A stretch of 64,000 nucleotides of DNA from Atopsyche davidsoni (Eukaryota > Arthropoda > Insecta > Trichoptera > Hydrobiosidae): the NCBI GenBank assembly GCA_022113835.1, contig JAILWY010000014.1, positions 8,495,501 through 8,559,500 of the forward strand, written 5' to 3'. Shown here piece after piece: positions 15,001 to 28,361 of the stretch. Within the stretch, counting starts at the first letter, position 1. Every line of letters starts with the position of its first letter. Below the pieces are notes generated by a model. It was given only the letters and a program-made list of their open reading frames with translations. It was not told where the DNA came from and did not search any database. Made by a program: the position numbers and the translations under genes.

Positions 15001-18000
15001 AACATGCAAAGTACCATGTATAATATTGTTATATTTTATGTGAGATTCAGAGTAAGTAATAAATTTAGTTTTTAATATAGAAAAATAAACGAGAGTATTG
15101 TATTTTTTTTATAATTTTTAAATCTTAATACCACAAGCGATGAGCATCATAGCCCAGAAATCTGAGAACGTAGACAATATTTTTGCGAAGAATATATATT
15201 CTATAATATTATAGATAATCAATATGACTTCAAGTTACTTGTGCCATTTTGACTGGTTCTAACTTTACCGTTTATTTAACAGTAGATAAAAAACCTTTAA
15301 GTTTATTGTAACTATTAAGAATATTGTATGTTATGTAAAATAAATTATAAAGAAAAATATCGGAAAATTGTATACCACTTTATATCCAAGAAAGCTTTGT
15401 TTTGATATTTTCATGATAATTTTAATTCATGAATGTTAGAATAAAATTAGTTGTAAAACCAATTAACTTGATGTGAAACACCTAAAAATAATGAGTTTAT
15501 TTCTCTTATATGTGGGCTTAATCTTTTTGAATCCATTAAAATGTTAAAAATCATAAGCCGTTCCATCATTATCCAAGGATCGGCTTATACCAAGATAGCA
15601 AAACAAGTAAATTATGTTATGGGTAGGAACTGATAATATAAATAGCTATTTCAAATATTAATCCAAACATAACCTCGTGAAATATCAGTAATCTTTACGT
15701 AAATTATAATTTCATCAGGGAAATTGCTTAAATGAAAGCGAGGATATCGGTTCTTTATAAAATCCGAAAGATTTTTATTCTGTTTCGTAAAAGTATATAA
15801 GATACAAAACTTTACTGCAGGAAAAGAAAAATATTCGAAGATAAGAATGACTTCTCTGTCCTATAAACCTTATTTTTGTGAGTAATACTATTTGGTGCTG
15901 GTCTTCTTGAATATTCTTATATTTCTATATCGAAAAGGGGTGGATAACTCGATTTATTTTTTTTATACAAATACTGCCCTTTTTCTGTGAAAAGCAATTT
16001 ATCTGAAGGTCTTCTTAAAAAGTTATAGACTTTCTCTAATGAATATAAGTATAACTCCTTCGAAGGTTATAAATATAAAATCAGTATATTTTTTCCAAAT
16101 CATTAAAAATTCTATTACAATTAAGCTCAGAGAAATCTCATCGTAAGTCAAATCGATTCAATTGGTGTTAACCGTTTATTTATAATTTATTTTCCTCATT
16201 TAGGTGTCACTTTTTTTTTTTTTTGTGTGTGTTTATGAAATCTAGCTTTCAAAATTCAAAAATGTATTTTTATAAAATTCAATTAAATTATTTTTCGTAT
16301 CAAACCTTTTTCTTGATATTCACAAATATAAAAAAATAGTCATGTAACTTTTTTTACAGTAAAATAAATATAAAACTAATAAAGTTTATTGAATGTTATG
16401 TGCCATAGTTTAAAAAATACTTTTAATTTATACAAATTTATATTTTGTATGATAAGAGAAAAAAAGAATTTCATATTTTATTTTTATCAGAAAAATGTAA
16501 ATAGAAAGAATATCCTTGAAATTTTCCTATTACGGTTTGTCATTTTATCCCACTAGGTTTTGCTTTTCCAACCTCAAGACACTCGAATCATTTTTCAAAG
16601 CATTTTACGCTAATATTCGGTGTTTATGAAGGGTTGGCTGCTAGGGTAGACGTTTTAAGATAAACTTATATGCTATATTCGCCCACTGAAAATACATATG
16701 TAAAACACAAAAAAATATCATTTTATCAGTCAGGTCAGGCAAAACTAAACTCAAATGTTTTCTTTAAATAAAAGTTTTGTTTTCCTTAAGAAACGACAGT
16801 TATTAATTATTTTTTTTAGGTTTTTATATATAAAAAACATAACTTTGTATTTGTCCGACAAAAAATATTATTTTTATGCGTGTTGGTATTAATTAACTCG
16901 CAAATAAATTCACAATATTTGCTTCTGAAATATATTTTTTTATCTAATTAATTTTTGCTGCGATTTTCTGTTTAAAGTGGAGAAAAACATTATTTATTGT
17001 AGTTTTTAATGATTGAATGCGGTCTTTCTTTTCCTTGGGCTTGGTATTGTAATTACCAAAGGTTCTCTTTTTTTATTATGGTAATTTAATGTTCATTTTT
17101 CAAACATTAAGATTGTACAAATTGTGGCAGTTGCATGTAAGAAAAATTCGAGGACTTAGAAATCATGCAAGTATTTTCAAACGAAAACCTTCAGATTGTC
17201 GTTTACTTTTTTTGCAATTCGTACTATTTTTTATTATTATCAAGGCAAGAGCGAAAACCGCACAGTGCTTATATCGCAGAGTAAGACCTGCAGGCAATAG
17301 TATCCACTCAAATATGCAAAAAAAACTAGCTTATTTCTATCATTATATTTTGAAGTATTTTTTTTCTCGCATCAATCAAGAAAAATTACTGTACATTTCA
17401 AATATTTGTTTATATTCAATTATAAAAATACATTCAGCGATCAAAACTTCTTTACCAAATATGGTTGATTTCTTCAAAAGAGTATAAATTCTACACACTC
17501 ATTTATATGTTTATCAGAAAATCCAATTCAAAATAAATATGTATCTCTTCTGGTTTCATCATCATTTTATGAATACGCTTTTCATTGGGATGAAAATATA
17601 GGACTTGTACTGTGCATTTTTATTCAGAAAAAAATGCTTACCTGCTATATAAAACGAAGTGGAATCACTCTTCATTATTTACGTTTTCCTTTAGAAAAAA
17701 ACTTTGTTTGATCTTACATTAACAAGAACTCATGCTGACAAGTGCAGTCACAGACTTCCATTCCACATTAACAATTTTCATCCACTTGAGTCACATATAG
17801 ATGGTTACAAATAGAAAATGGAAACATATCTAGTAGCTATTAGTTGCGTGAATAGTTTCTAATGTTTATAATTATATATATATATATATATATATATTTT
17901 AAATAAAATATTTGAGTGGTTTTTTCCACGTGTTACTACTTATTGGTAACGGTTTCGCCAACTTTTCACATTTGCATTAGACTCGGTTTGATAATGCCAA

Positions 18001-18403
18001 TGTGGATGGTTGCTGAAACTGGTCTCCAATAAAAATTAACATGTGGAAAAAGTCAATCAAGTTTTTTTACATATAATATTAAAAATGGTTTCCTACAAGT
18101 ACTGTCTGTCCAAAATATTGATTACTTACATATATATTGTATATACTTAACTAGTTTTGCCTTTCTATTGCGCAATTTTACAAAGCACTCAATACGCTAA
18201 AGTAATCACACATAAAATTGACTTGTTAAAGTTAAAACATATTTTTTTATAAAATGAATAGTTCGTTGTTTGTGGATATTTATTAATTCTTTTTTATTTA
18301 TAATACAATTAATTCAGTTATGATAAAAAGTGAAAATTTATGCTGTTGTATAAAAAAGTGACCGAAGTGAGAAAGCAAGTATTTCACGCTCAATTGAGTT
18401 AAA
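1..18403. other. AT-rich non-coding region, no supported gene
   Basis: About 18 kb of AT-rich sequence with frequent stops in all frames. I found no protein family, tRNA or rRNA in it. Short open frames near 8190-8516, 14636-15043 and 17089-17487 show no recognisable domain. Two GC-richer islands stand out: 8340-8517, and 9830-9950, whose minus strand reads out into a GTAAGT donor-like site. Either could be a non-coding exon or an old repeat. A short TA run sits at about 17873-17898. The region may hold regulatory sequence or 5' exons of the receptor gene to its right, but nothing visible proves this. Confidence 0.6.
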
Positions 18404-18439
18404 ATGGTGGTGAATAATCATCTCAAGAAAAAAATATGA
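18404..18439 (+). promoter_or_regulatory. uORF overlapping the receptor start codon
   Basis: An 11-codon upstream ORF begins at the ATG at 18404-18406 and stops at the TGA at 18437-18439. That stop overlaps the main ATG (18436-18438) as ATGA. Ribosomes starting at the first ATG would stop exactly on the receptor start. This suggests start-site competition or termination-reinitiation control. The ATG and stop are seen in the sequence; the regulatory role is inferred, and it requires this stretch to be in the mRNA. Confidence 0.5.
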
Positions 18440-19555
18440 GTTTTTTCCAACGCACCAAAACTAAAACGTTCGGCGATTCTCGATTCGGTTTTGTTTGGAG
18501 GCTCAGTGCGCTGCTCGTGCTGGAGGTGCTGCTGGAGCTGGTCGTCCGTCCCACCTCGGTCTCGGGCCTCGGGCGGGGGAGCCTCCGGCCGAACTACCCC
18601 GCGCCCTTTCATGGGGATGAATCGGAAACGAATCAAGAGTTTGTTGCCGATTACGACGGCATTCTGCTACCCTCGGATCCAGAGCAGGATTTAAAATTTA
18701 CGACGGAGCAGAGTTTTGGGGATTTTGAGAGTTTTTTCATAGATAGAGATAAAAATGATCGAAGAGAAGTTTATGACGCGATGCCGACTGATATACCGAA
18801 ACACAAATCGGGGAAAAAACATCACAGACACAGACACAGAGGAAAAAAAGTACAGCAGGTTCCGATTGGAACCTTTGAAAGTTTGTTCACCGCCAGCAGT
18901 TCTATCAAACCACCAGAGAAATTAGAGAGTATTGATTTTTTATTCGATAAAGAAATAAAAAGTAATTATGAAGACTTTGATGAAAAAATCCATCAAGCGT
19001 TTAATTTCTCTAGCGATTTCGTGTACGAAGAATCGGACCAAAAGCTCCGCAAAGAATTTGAGAACGAAATTATTCTGGAGACGACGAACGACGAAAACTC
19101 TGATGCATTTTTCAAATATGAAGATCTGAATTCAACTGGACAAAGCAGACAAAATATTCGAACAAAAGATAGGAAAAAAAGCAGCGGTGCAAATACGCCT
19201 CATCTTCTTAATTTGCTGTCTTCGGATCTTCTTCTCGACCCGCTTTCGCAGGAGTTGATGATGATGACACCTGGAACCCCTCACGCTGACATTTCATGGC
19301 CAGTCAAGAAGGAGGCCGTTGTGGAGGGAGACGTCATCCTCGGAGGACTCATGATGGTGCACTCCAGAGAGGACCACGTCACTTGCGGGCCGATTATGCC
19401 ACAGGGAGGGATCCAAGCACTCGAAGCCATGATGTACACGCTCGACAACGTCAACAGGATGAGGCTCGTTCCCAACGTTCACATCGGGGTGCACATCCTG
19501 GACGACTGCGACAAGGACACCTACGGGCTGGAAATGGCCGTTGACTTTATAAAAG
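18436..19555 (+). CDS. First coding exon of an mGluR-like class C GPCR
   Basis: The frame opens at ATG 18436 and runs 373 codons plus one base to a donor (AAAAG|GTAACT) at 19556, so the next intron is phase 1. Residues about 19-44 form a hydrophobic signal peptide. Residues 45-290 are a long polar, acidic, low-complexity stretch with a basic His/Arg/Lys block at 122-138. From about 296 the sequence is the start of a metabotropic glutamate receptor ligand-binding domain: GDVILGG, then CGPIMPQGGIQALEAM and NVHIGVHILDDC. Cys317 and Cys358 match the spacing of the first disulphide in that family. The wording resembles the insect mGluR-B/mangetout (mtt) type more than mGluR-A, which is my inference from family memory. 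The product should be a plasma-membrane neuronal receptor; the rest of it was not found here. Confidence 0.85.
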
Positions 19556-21765
19556 GTAACTAAATTTTCATGATGCTCGCCAGCAAAAATGATCTCATTC
19601 TCCAATCTGTTTAGCTATTCAAATTTATTGTTTGAATATGGAGTATTACGAATCAAACCGGTCTATCGGAGTTATTATTTTATGAATTATTTATTTAAAA
19701 TATTGCTATTAAGTAATCATTTGAATAACGTCTTTTATGCTATTTGCGATTTCTTTTATACATATGCATGAACACAAAAAAGCACGTCTACGTAATTTGT
19801 ACCTATTGGCATAATATACAAAAGAATTTGACATGAAAAGGCTGATGAAAAGAGGTGTTTCGTTTGACAATAAGCACTGATTCCAATCTCATTACCCTTT
19901 ATGACTGAACAGAACAATTTATCCAAAGTACTTTAACAATGTATTCTTTCTCGTTCACTCGCACATTATTAATGGAATATTTCTTTTCGCCATTTCAAAA
20001 TATGAATATCGGCCATGACTGAAAGAAAATTGAATGCCGACGACCTGTACTGAAAAACATTAATTTATTTAAAAAATACAATTCTCAGTAGTCACAAAAT
20101 ACAAAACGAATTTTTCATTCGCAGCCTTTGAATTACTCGTGCATATCACACGCTCACATACTTTTTAATAAATTAATGAACCTTTATGTTTTTGTATTCA
20201 TTTCTATATTTCTACTTAATCAAAATGCGTCAAACACATCTGAAGTATTCTTTTTATTCTTTAAAAATAATTAATATCATTCTCACATATATCAAGTATA
20301 TTATAAACATTTTACTTAGATTTGAAAATCCTTTTTTAGAATTTATGTGCTTGTGTCTTGTATTTAGAAATTAAAGTCATTATATTAATATTATGAACCA
20401 CCAATAAATAACAACGGTATCGTTTTAATACTCCTTTTCTTAAATTAATTAATTATTGTCTTTTAATTGCTTTCAAATATTGAATAACTCATTAATAAAT
20501 TCGAAACATATCTAGAGCAAAACACGTAAAATTATTAAATATTTTTAAATGAAAAACATAAATTAATATTTCCCCTACTTCCAGGTCTCTTGATGAAATA
20601 TAAGTCAAAAACTCAAAATAAATTTCACACTTTCTTTGATCGTTGAACTTTACAAATTATACTGCCCAATACTCCGAGCTACCAGTGGGAACAATGAATA
20701 CCCTATGGACGAATTTACCTGCGTGAAATACCATCGATATTATCGGATTTTAATTTAAAAATCCCCACAAAGTTATATGGAATTCCATAAGGATGCATGT
20801 TTTAAATTCCATTTAGTCAAATTAATCTCTCACAAAATGGCTGTGCATGCTTCAATATATATTTTTTTTGACTACCTTATTACTCAGGCTCCATCGAGTT
20901 CACCGAACGTCTATTTATTGGGGCGCATAATGTTTCAGCCGTACTTATTTAGTCAGTAGCGTGCAATAACACCAGTCACAAGACCAATTTCATCGCATTC
21001 AAATAAAGATGAGAGTTTTTTTGAGCTTAAACTCCAATTCTATGTTCAGTCAGTTGTTATACGAACAAAATTAATGAATAACTCTAAAATTCCATAGTAG
21101 AGTTGTTAATAATAAATAACATGTTAATGGATGCCATAACAGAAAAAATATTAAAATTTATTTGTACATATATTCTCAATTCAGTTTATTTCAATGTTTG
21201 GGTTTGTCACTAAGTAATTATGATAATTTTTAAAAATTTAATCTTTTTTTAAAAGCTTATATTTTGGTTGTTTTAAAATTATGTTCAGTATTTGTAAAAA
21301 TTCAACTATTTTTATTATTTAAAAAGAACGATGTTTGATATAATTAAGATAGCTTATTTGTCTTAAATACCAGAGTGAAATAATGATGAAAAGTTATAAT
21401 TTAAGTTATAAAAAATATATACTCTATTATTATATATTCTAATATATAAATATAAATTCTAACGCTTCATTGAAGTGCTATCATAAAACTTAATCAAAAA
21501 AGGATATTGAAAAAGTTTCGTAATTATTATGTTGTATTAAAGATGCGTAATTACTCAAATCTTTCCCCAATAACGAATTAAACTCTAATTTAACAGTCAC
21601 AAATATTTGAAATCTTACTTCCTACTAATTGTTTCAAACTCATAGGCCTTAATGGCATTTCAAAGAAAAGTCGTAAATTATATCATAAGTATTAAGAGGC
21701 CTCGGAATTATGAAGTACCATTTTCGTTTTCTCATTTTGAGTAACTGTTGGATATTCTTTATTTA

Positions 21766-21778
21766 AATAATTATGTTG

Positions 21779-21854
<76 letters not shown>

Positions 21855-21865
21855 ACATAATTATT
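21766..21865. repeat. TA microsatellite with inverted flanks
   Basis: About 35 AT units are flanked on the left (21766-21779) by AATAATTATGTTGA and on the right by its exact reverse complement, TCAACATAATTATT (21852-21865). The whole 100 bp is therefore a near-perfect palindrome able to form a hairpin or cruciform. Confidence 0.9.
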
Positions 21866-23848
21866 ACTATATAAGTATATAAGTATGTCAAAATACATTA
21901 CATTGTGACGTAAAATTTAACTCAGAATATTTTGAGCAATACCTTTTATTTAGTTTTATTAACTGTTGTTCAAAAAGGCACTGCGTGACTCAAAAAATAT
22001 TGTCACTTGAATATTTCTCAACATATATATTATATAAGTTCTGTAGAATACATAAAGAATAAAATAAATTGTTATGTCAATAACTGAAAACATAACATTG
22101 TCTATGGTTTGATATTTTCCAATAATTTCAGATATATTTAACATCTTTATTTTAATGCAAAGCATATTTAATAGAACTAAGTTGATTATTTTTTATTTTT
22201 AAAAAGTAAGAAAAATAATCAATGTGAATACTATATAAATTGAAAAAATAACTATTACTTTATAACGATTTCTCTCGAACAAAGAATTTCTAAAAGGATA
22301 TTGTCCCAATTCTGAATTCGCTAAAAAAATCCATTACTAAAGGGTATCGACTGCTGTATTATTATTTTTTCAGCAACATTTTTTTCTCTCAGTTTAATTA
22401 CAAAAAAATATTATTTACCTCAGAATCACCCATACAAACCTTAAACATACTCTTATGTGTAGCGTAACTATTTTTTTGGTGGCTTTGTTTGTCAATTGCA
22501 ACTATTTCTTATTATTAAAGAAATAATATTGCGTTAGCTATACAATACAGAAATATGAGTTTTGTAGATTTATGTAGATTTCCCAAGGGTTGCCAAAACG
22601 TACTTTTGAAAACGACGAGGGGAACCTAATAAATTTTTAAAAACTGTCAAACAAGTATATTATAATGTATTTCAGGTATTACTGCCTAAAAGACAAGACC
22701 TGTTATTGAGAAAACCATATGTTTAATCTACGTTTAAAGAAACTAAGATTGATGTGAGAAAAATCGGGCACACATTGTGAAATAAAAAATAATACGATGT
22801 TTCATTTTTAACAGACGAGTGGATAAAACGACTTCGTTCATTATTAAGACTTCATTATTTTTTTTAAAAATCAGAGTCAAAGCTATCGTAAAAAATACAT
22901 GATATTTAAAATCGAGACGCAAATGGCCAGCTTAAAACTGAATGGGAAAAGGTATAAAATTAATATTAATGGACACTTATATGGAAGTGAATTGCTTTTA
23001 TAGACGACTCGATTTTATTCACAGACACGTTTGGTTGACGGCGTTGGATTTTCTTTTTGTTTCATTTTTGTAAACCTTCTAGAGATTATTTTTATGATTA
23101 AAAAAAAGATAAAATATATATTTTAAATATTATAAACAAGTTGTTGTATATATAAACAAGAAAGAAATGTCGATAAATGGGGATGGAAATGATAATAGAC
23201 ATCACCAATTGTTCAGTTTTCAAAGCGTTATTATCGGAATCCTATTCATAGGCTTTATTTAATTTTTTTAATTTCACCGTCACATTTATTATTTACCTTT
23301 TTCATTTTATAAACTTATTTTTTAATTGCCAAAATCCACGTGTCTTGAAAAAAATATTATGTCATATGGAACTGTGTAAAGATATGTACAAGAAAACAAA
23401 ATATAAAAACTTACACTTATGGTCACTCTCTAACCCTTTGACATAAAAGATCTACCATATCACAAAACATACCGAAGCCAATAATCCAAATAAATATTTC
23501 TTAAAACTCATATCCCTTATTCACAGATATTTCCTATGTACAACTGTAGGCAAAATTGATTCCTGTATCTAGGAATCCAAAAAATAAAAATAGAGTGTTA
23601 TTGCACTCTATTTTTAGTTGTCTTTTCAACGCATATATACTTATAAATAATATAAATCGTGATACGATAAGTCATTTGGATTTGTGTAAAAATATATATT
23701 TTTTTTAATGAGTTAATAATAAAATGAGCTGCACAAATGTGATCCAAGTTTAACCAAGAATGTCCGGCTACTATTCTGATTATTTTATTGCATGTATATT
23801 CCGAAAAACTAATGCAGACGCAAGCTACGAAACATTCAAAGTCACCCG

Positions 23849-24060
23849 ATGAAATCGTCGGGAGTTTACTTTTCTTCACTAATGGCTTTGGCTCTGAGTG
23901 ATCCAATGAAGATCCCTGTAAATTTAGCTAGTCTTAATGGCATAAAATCGCCCGGGGGTGGTCTGAGTGGATCCGCAGCGGGAACACTTCAGTCAAGTTC
24001 CGCACTTCAGCAAATGGAAACATTTTATTCCTGTTGGAAAGGTTGGAGTTTGTGCAAAGA
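23849..24060 (+). other. Doubtful candidate exon, unknown product
   Basis: The patch is GC-richer than its surroundings and keeps an open frame from ATG 23849. The frame contains a Gly/Ser-rich stretch followed by SALQQMETF, then runs on into AT-rich sequence and ends at 24124. I do not recognise the protein. There is no clear acceptor or donor. It could be an unannotated exon, an old transposon piece or chance. No function is claimed. Confidence 0.2.
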
Positions 24061-27000
24061 CCTTAAAACTGAATTAATGGTGTCTGCTTATATCACATTT
24101 GAATACATCATAATATTTAATTAAAAGTATTTTTTTATTAAATGCTAGTAATTATTAGATTTTTTAGAATATATACAGCTGACCGCTTAATTTCTATTGA
24201 AAGATTAATCAATTCTTTCTATATCTGTACTTTATTATAACATTTTTTTCTATGATTTAATAACAACAAATATAAATGCTTATTGGCAAGGATATTCCTA
24301 ACATTTCTGTTTGAGCTTTTTGCAGTTTCCAAGGCTTTTTAGACTTAAAAGTACTGTAAAATAAATGTAGCCAATTGACTATTCTATTTTATTTTTTTAC
24401 AAATTAAACCAGTTTGTCATGGATAAACAAAATTAATTTGAAAATTTTGGAAGAGATTTTTTTCATTTTAATGACTTCTTTTCTGTCAACGTGTCTAAAA
24501 GTTTTGGTGAAATTAATATTTTTCGTAGCTTACGACAATTGTCTCAATTTGTCATAATTACTCTTTTAAAACTCTTTACTCATTAATATTTTAAAAAAAA
24601 AATTAAAATCATCCTTACTTACGGTATTATATTTAAAAATAATGAAGATAAATGATCACTTCGAGAAAACACAAATGATTTAAAAAAAAAAAGCTAACTT
24701 TAGGAAGAAAATAAATGTTGACGATAATACAAAATCAATAAATCCCATCAATTCAAATTGCCTTCCATGAAATAAATAAATGAATAATTTTTGTTTAAAA
24801 ATATAATTTTTAGCAGACCGCTTAACGCTTTTCGTTCAATATGTAAATGTAGTAAAAAGCAGTAAAAAAACATAAGTAAAAAAAAGTACTTTTTTAAATG
24901 CAATGATAAAACTTTCTATGTATAAACAAAATATTTAGCAATTTTCAGTTGTCATCAAATTTGCTACTTATAAGTCTAATAAAAACCAGAGACCAATGAT
25001 ATTGTAATCAAAGCGGATCAAGCATATATAAAACAAGATTCCAGATCATTGATGAGATTAAAATTATTTTATAAAAATATATTTTCACGTAATTGTACGC
25101 AAAATCAATATATTGTAGCTTTTATGTTGAATTGCTTTTTTTATGAGAATAGTAATAATGTTTAGAAACTGTAGTTTTGTGGGTGAACCAGCTCACACAA
25201 ACCTGTTCTAGAGTGCGTCTAGTCCTAATGAGACCCGGCAGGGTTGACGTTGATTAATACAATCCCTTCTACATAATAGAAAACATTTATATTTTGTCAG
25301 TAACACTATTGTTTTCCTAGAAGTTGTAATGACATCGTTAAGATTGATTGAATTGTGTTAAGACAAAAAAACTTCGATTCCCAATAACAAATTCAATTAT
25401 TTTAAATGTATATTCTATAATCTGAAGACATTAAAGTTGAAAGAAAAAATAGTCAAACAATGCGTCTCCAGCATTTTCAATCCTCCATAGTTTCAAAAAT
25501 AAATAATGCTTAGTTCAAAACTAAAATGTTGATAAATATATATTTGCCAGAATAGATATTTACGAAAACATATTAAAAATCGCTTTGCTTTATTACTTTT
25601 TATCAACAAAAAGGATATAATCGGTGCCGGCTTAATAATTCGACTACTTTGCGCATTTGATGCCTTCCCGTAAAGACAGATGCTCTTACAAGAATCTTAA
25701 ATCTCAAAGTGAGTACATACTTCAAATTTCCAAGGTTTGTCCTTCGATTTTCTCTCACAAAAAAGCAGCAAATTTCTTTTGACGCTACGCGCGGAAATTC
25801 TAAGTTTTCCTATTAAGACTTTATAATAATCTCTGTTGCTGAAGTATTTTAGTTGTGCTTTTATTATACAATAATAATACGTCTTAAGCTTCAACTTTTC
25901 AAAAGATGAACCAATTTAAATTCTTCGTTTACTTGAAGACACCTAAAAAATCAATATTTAAAACGAATGTTGTTTTTCTTCATTTATAATGAAAAATAAT
26001 TAAAAATTATTTACCGACGTTGAAACGTTTCCACGTATGTCTTTTTTTTGAGGAAAAAAAACTCGAAAATCATTTTGAACACAAAAAAGAACAAAATACA
26101 CAGAAGTACACGAAAAAAATCTTTTTATCTGTGTACTAAAAAAATAATTTTGGGATTCTACCGAAAACTCAAACAAACCTAAAAAATATGTTTTCTCTGC
26201 AAATATATAATCAAACACTCTTTCTGAGAAATGGAAAAATCCGTGTTGATCAACGTGGGTTTCTCCAAAATCAACTGGTATTTTCTTTATAAATATTTAA
26301 CTGAAACGATTTGCGTCTTATAGATAAAGATTTTTAAAAAAGAAACTCTTGTCATATGTGGAAGAAGATCATTCCCTGTGAGCTATCACACCGAAAAAAA
26401 TCTGAATACAAATGTTAAAAGCATATTATATATGCATAATTGAGGCACTCAAGTCATTTGTGGAAAAATGTAAATTATTTTTAGTTGAGCGAAGATAATA
26501 TCTGTAAAAGCATTTCTTAGCTTTTCAGTTAAATTTATATTTTCATCAATATAAAAGAAGAATAGATCCGGATTTTATATAAAATCATATACATTTACGC
26601 ACACACACATATATATAAACTATAAGATTTGTGAATAATAAACTCAGCTTACATGTTTTACTGTCAGTGTTTAATAGCACATTAAAAAAACCTAGGTACC
26701 GATAAAGTATCATTAAGTTTGAAATATTTCAAAAATTAGCCTATTATTTTTAATAGTTAATACTTATTACTTATTTTTATAAGTTAATTTTAAACGACTG
26801 AGTATAATACTTAAAGAAAATGTAGGTTGCACTTTTAGTGCTATTTTAAATATGAATAGATTAATATATCGAAGTTCAGATATTATTCAAGGCCCTGCCC
26901 TGCCACAACTGTTTAATAACGACTGGTAAATAAATCATCTAGCTTTTAACGTTGCATTGATTTTCAATTTTCATTATACTTCTCGGGCGGCCAACTAAGC

Positions 27001-28361
27001 CCTAGGCCGAGAAAATTACTTTTGACCAGATAATCAATTTTGCAAGTTACTTAACGAGTTAAAAAAACAAAAATTATATGCCGACACGCCAGGCGTTAAC
27101 CCAGATGTATAAATTAAAACTCACCACCTTGAAACTGGCACATACCGCACTTTGTACAAAAGCTTAATTATAAATCAAATATGATGTTTTTCAAAATAAC
27201 AAGAAAAACAGAAAACCTAATTTAAATTCAGCTTTTGTTGAAAATAGTTTGAACCTCTCCAAATACATGTAAAATAAGAAGCTTGCCAACTTACTTAATC
27301 TGAAAAACTGTATACCTTTTAATTTTGTGAGAATTATTCATCGTTTCAATCTAATAAAATCTATCCTATTGCTTTGTGTCACACATTTGTAATTTCATAT
27401 TTAGTAAATTTGTTCTACCTGGCAACAACCAACAGTATGGTAGCCTGAATTCAGTAGTTGATATATGAAAGGTTCGTTGAGTGAATACTAAAACACTCTC
27501 TGCTCTAAGATGGTGGTCTTGCGCTGGCTTCTGTTCCGCATGGCATATTTCCCGCAAGTATGTAGGAATGTAGATGCTGAAAAGGAATAACCAAACAAGA
27601 ATTTAATACCAAATAACTCTGCTTTGAGTGTACTTGGTTACCTGCTTCGCCTCCTGCTTGAATGCTTTAAATACGACAATCTTTTCAATTGCAGAAGTTC
27701 TATTCATACCAAAATATGATATTATATTTTAAAAAAAAAAACGAATTTGAGTTAATACTTTAAGGAGTTTTTTTTGTGGTACTCTTCAGTTTATCAGTTT
27801 TAACACAAATAAATGATCAATTGCTATTTTTGAATAAATATAAATATTTTTATTGGCTAATGAAATTCAAAATAAACTTAAAAACATTCGGTGAGCACAT
27901 AAGATGATTTAGATCAATCAGAAGGTTTTGAGAATAATTTTTACCTGCTTTATATGCTGAATAAAACCCGAGAAACTTTAGAATAACTTACAAGTTTAGT
28001 AAACAACAAACTTTCACGTTCAATATAAACTGTTCAAATCAATCAAATCTATTTGAATGTATCGAAATTACATATTCTCAAAAAAGCCAAATTGATTAAA
28101 TTTTGGAACATTCAACAGAAATATTTTGACTCATTTCGTCGATTTATGTATGCTTAGATTTCTTAAAACCTCATGTTTGATAGTTGTAAATCCCGGTCGA
28201 AAGAATCGCATAGATCATGAATATTTTTTTACAAACGAAACCCAATATTTTTTAATTGCCATATATTTCATTGCAAAAAAATCAAATTGTAGGACTGTTT
28301 ATAAGCCCTGGATGTATATATTTTTTTGCTTACTCACACTAAACTATCAATACTAAATAAT

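Larger units (their letters stand above)
19556..28361. other. AT-rich non-coding, probable receptor intron
   Basis: After the receptor donor, 8.8 kb of AT-rich DNA contains no second receptor exon that I can recognise. It includes a long TA microsatellite (21781-21851), a GC-richer patch with a doubtful open frame (23849-24060) and a GC-richer stretch at 25170-25260 with no identity. The simplest reading is the first part of a long receptor intron. Confidence 0.5.

Noticed and set aside
14636..15043. Overlapping open frames on both strands near 14.6-15.0 kb
   Set aside because: No recognisable domain, no splice sites, and the composition is close to the background.
21692..21898. Tyr-Ile repeat protein over the TA microsatellite
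   Set aside because: A TA repeat is open in several frames on both strands; this is a repeat artefact. The same applies at 48588-48876 and 61389-61595.
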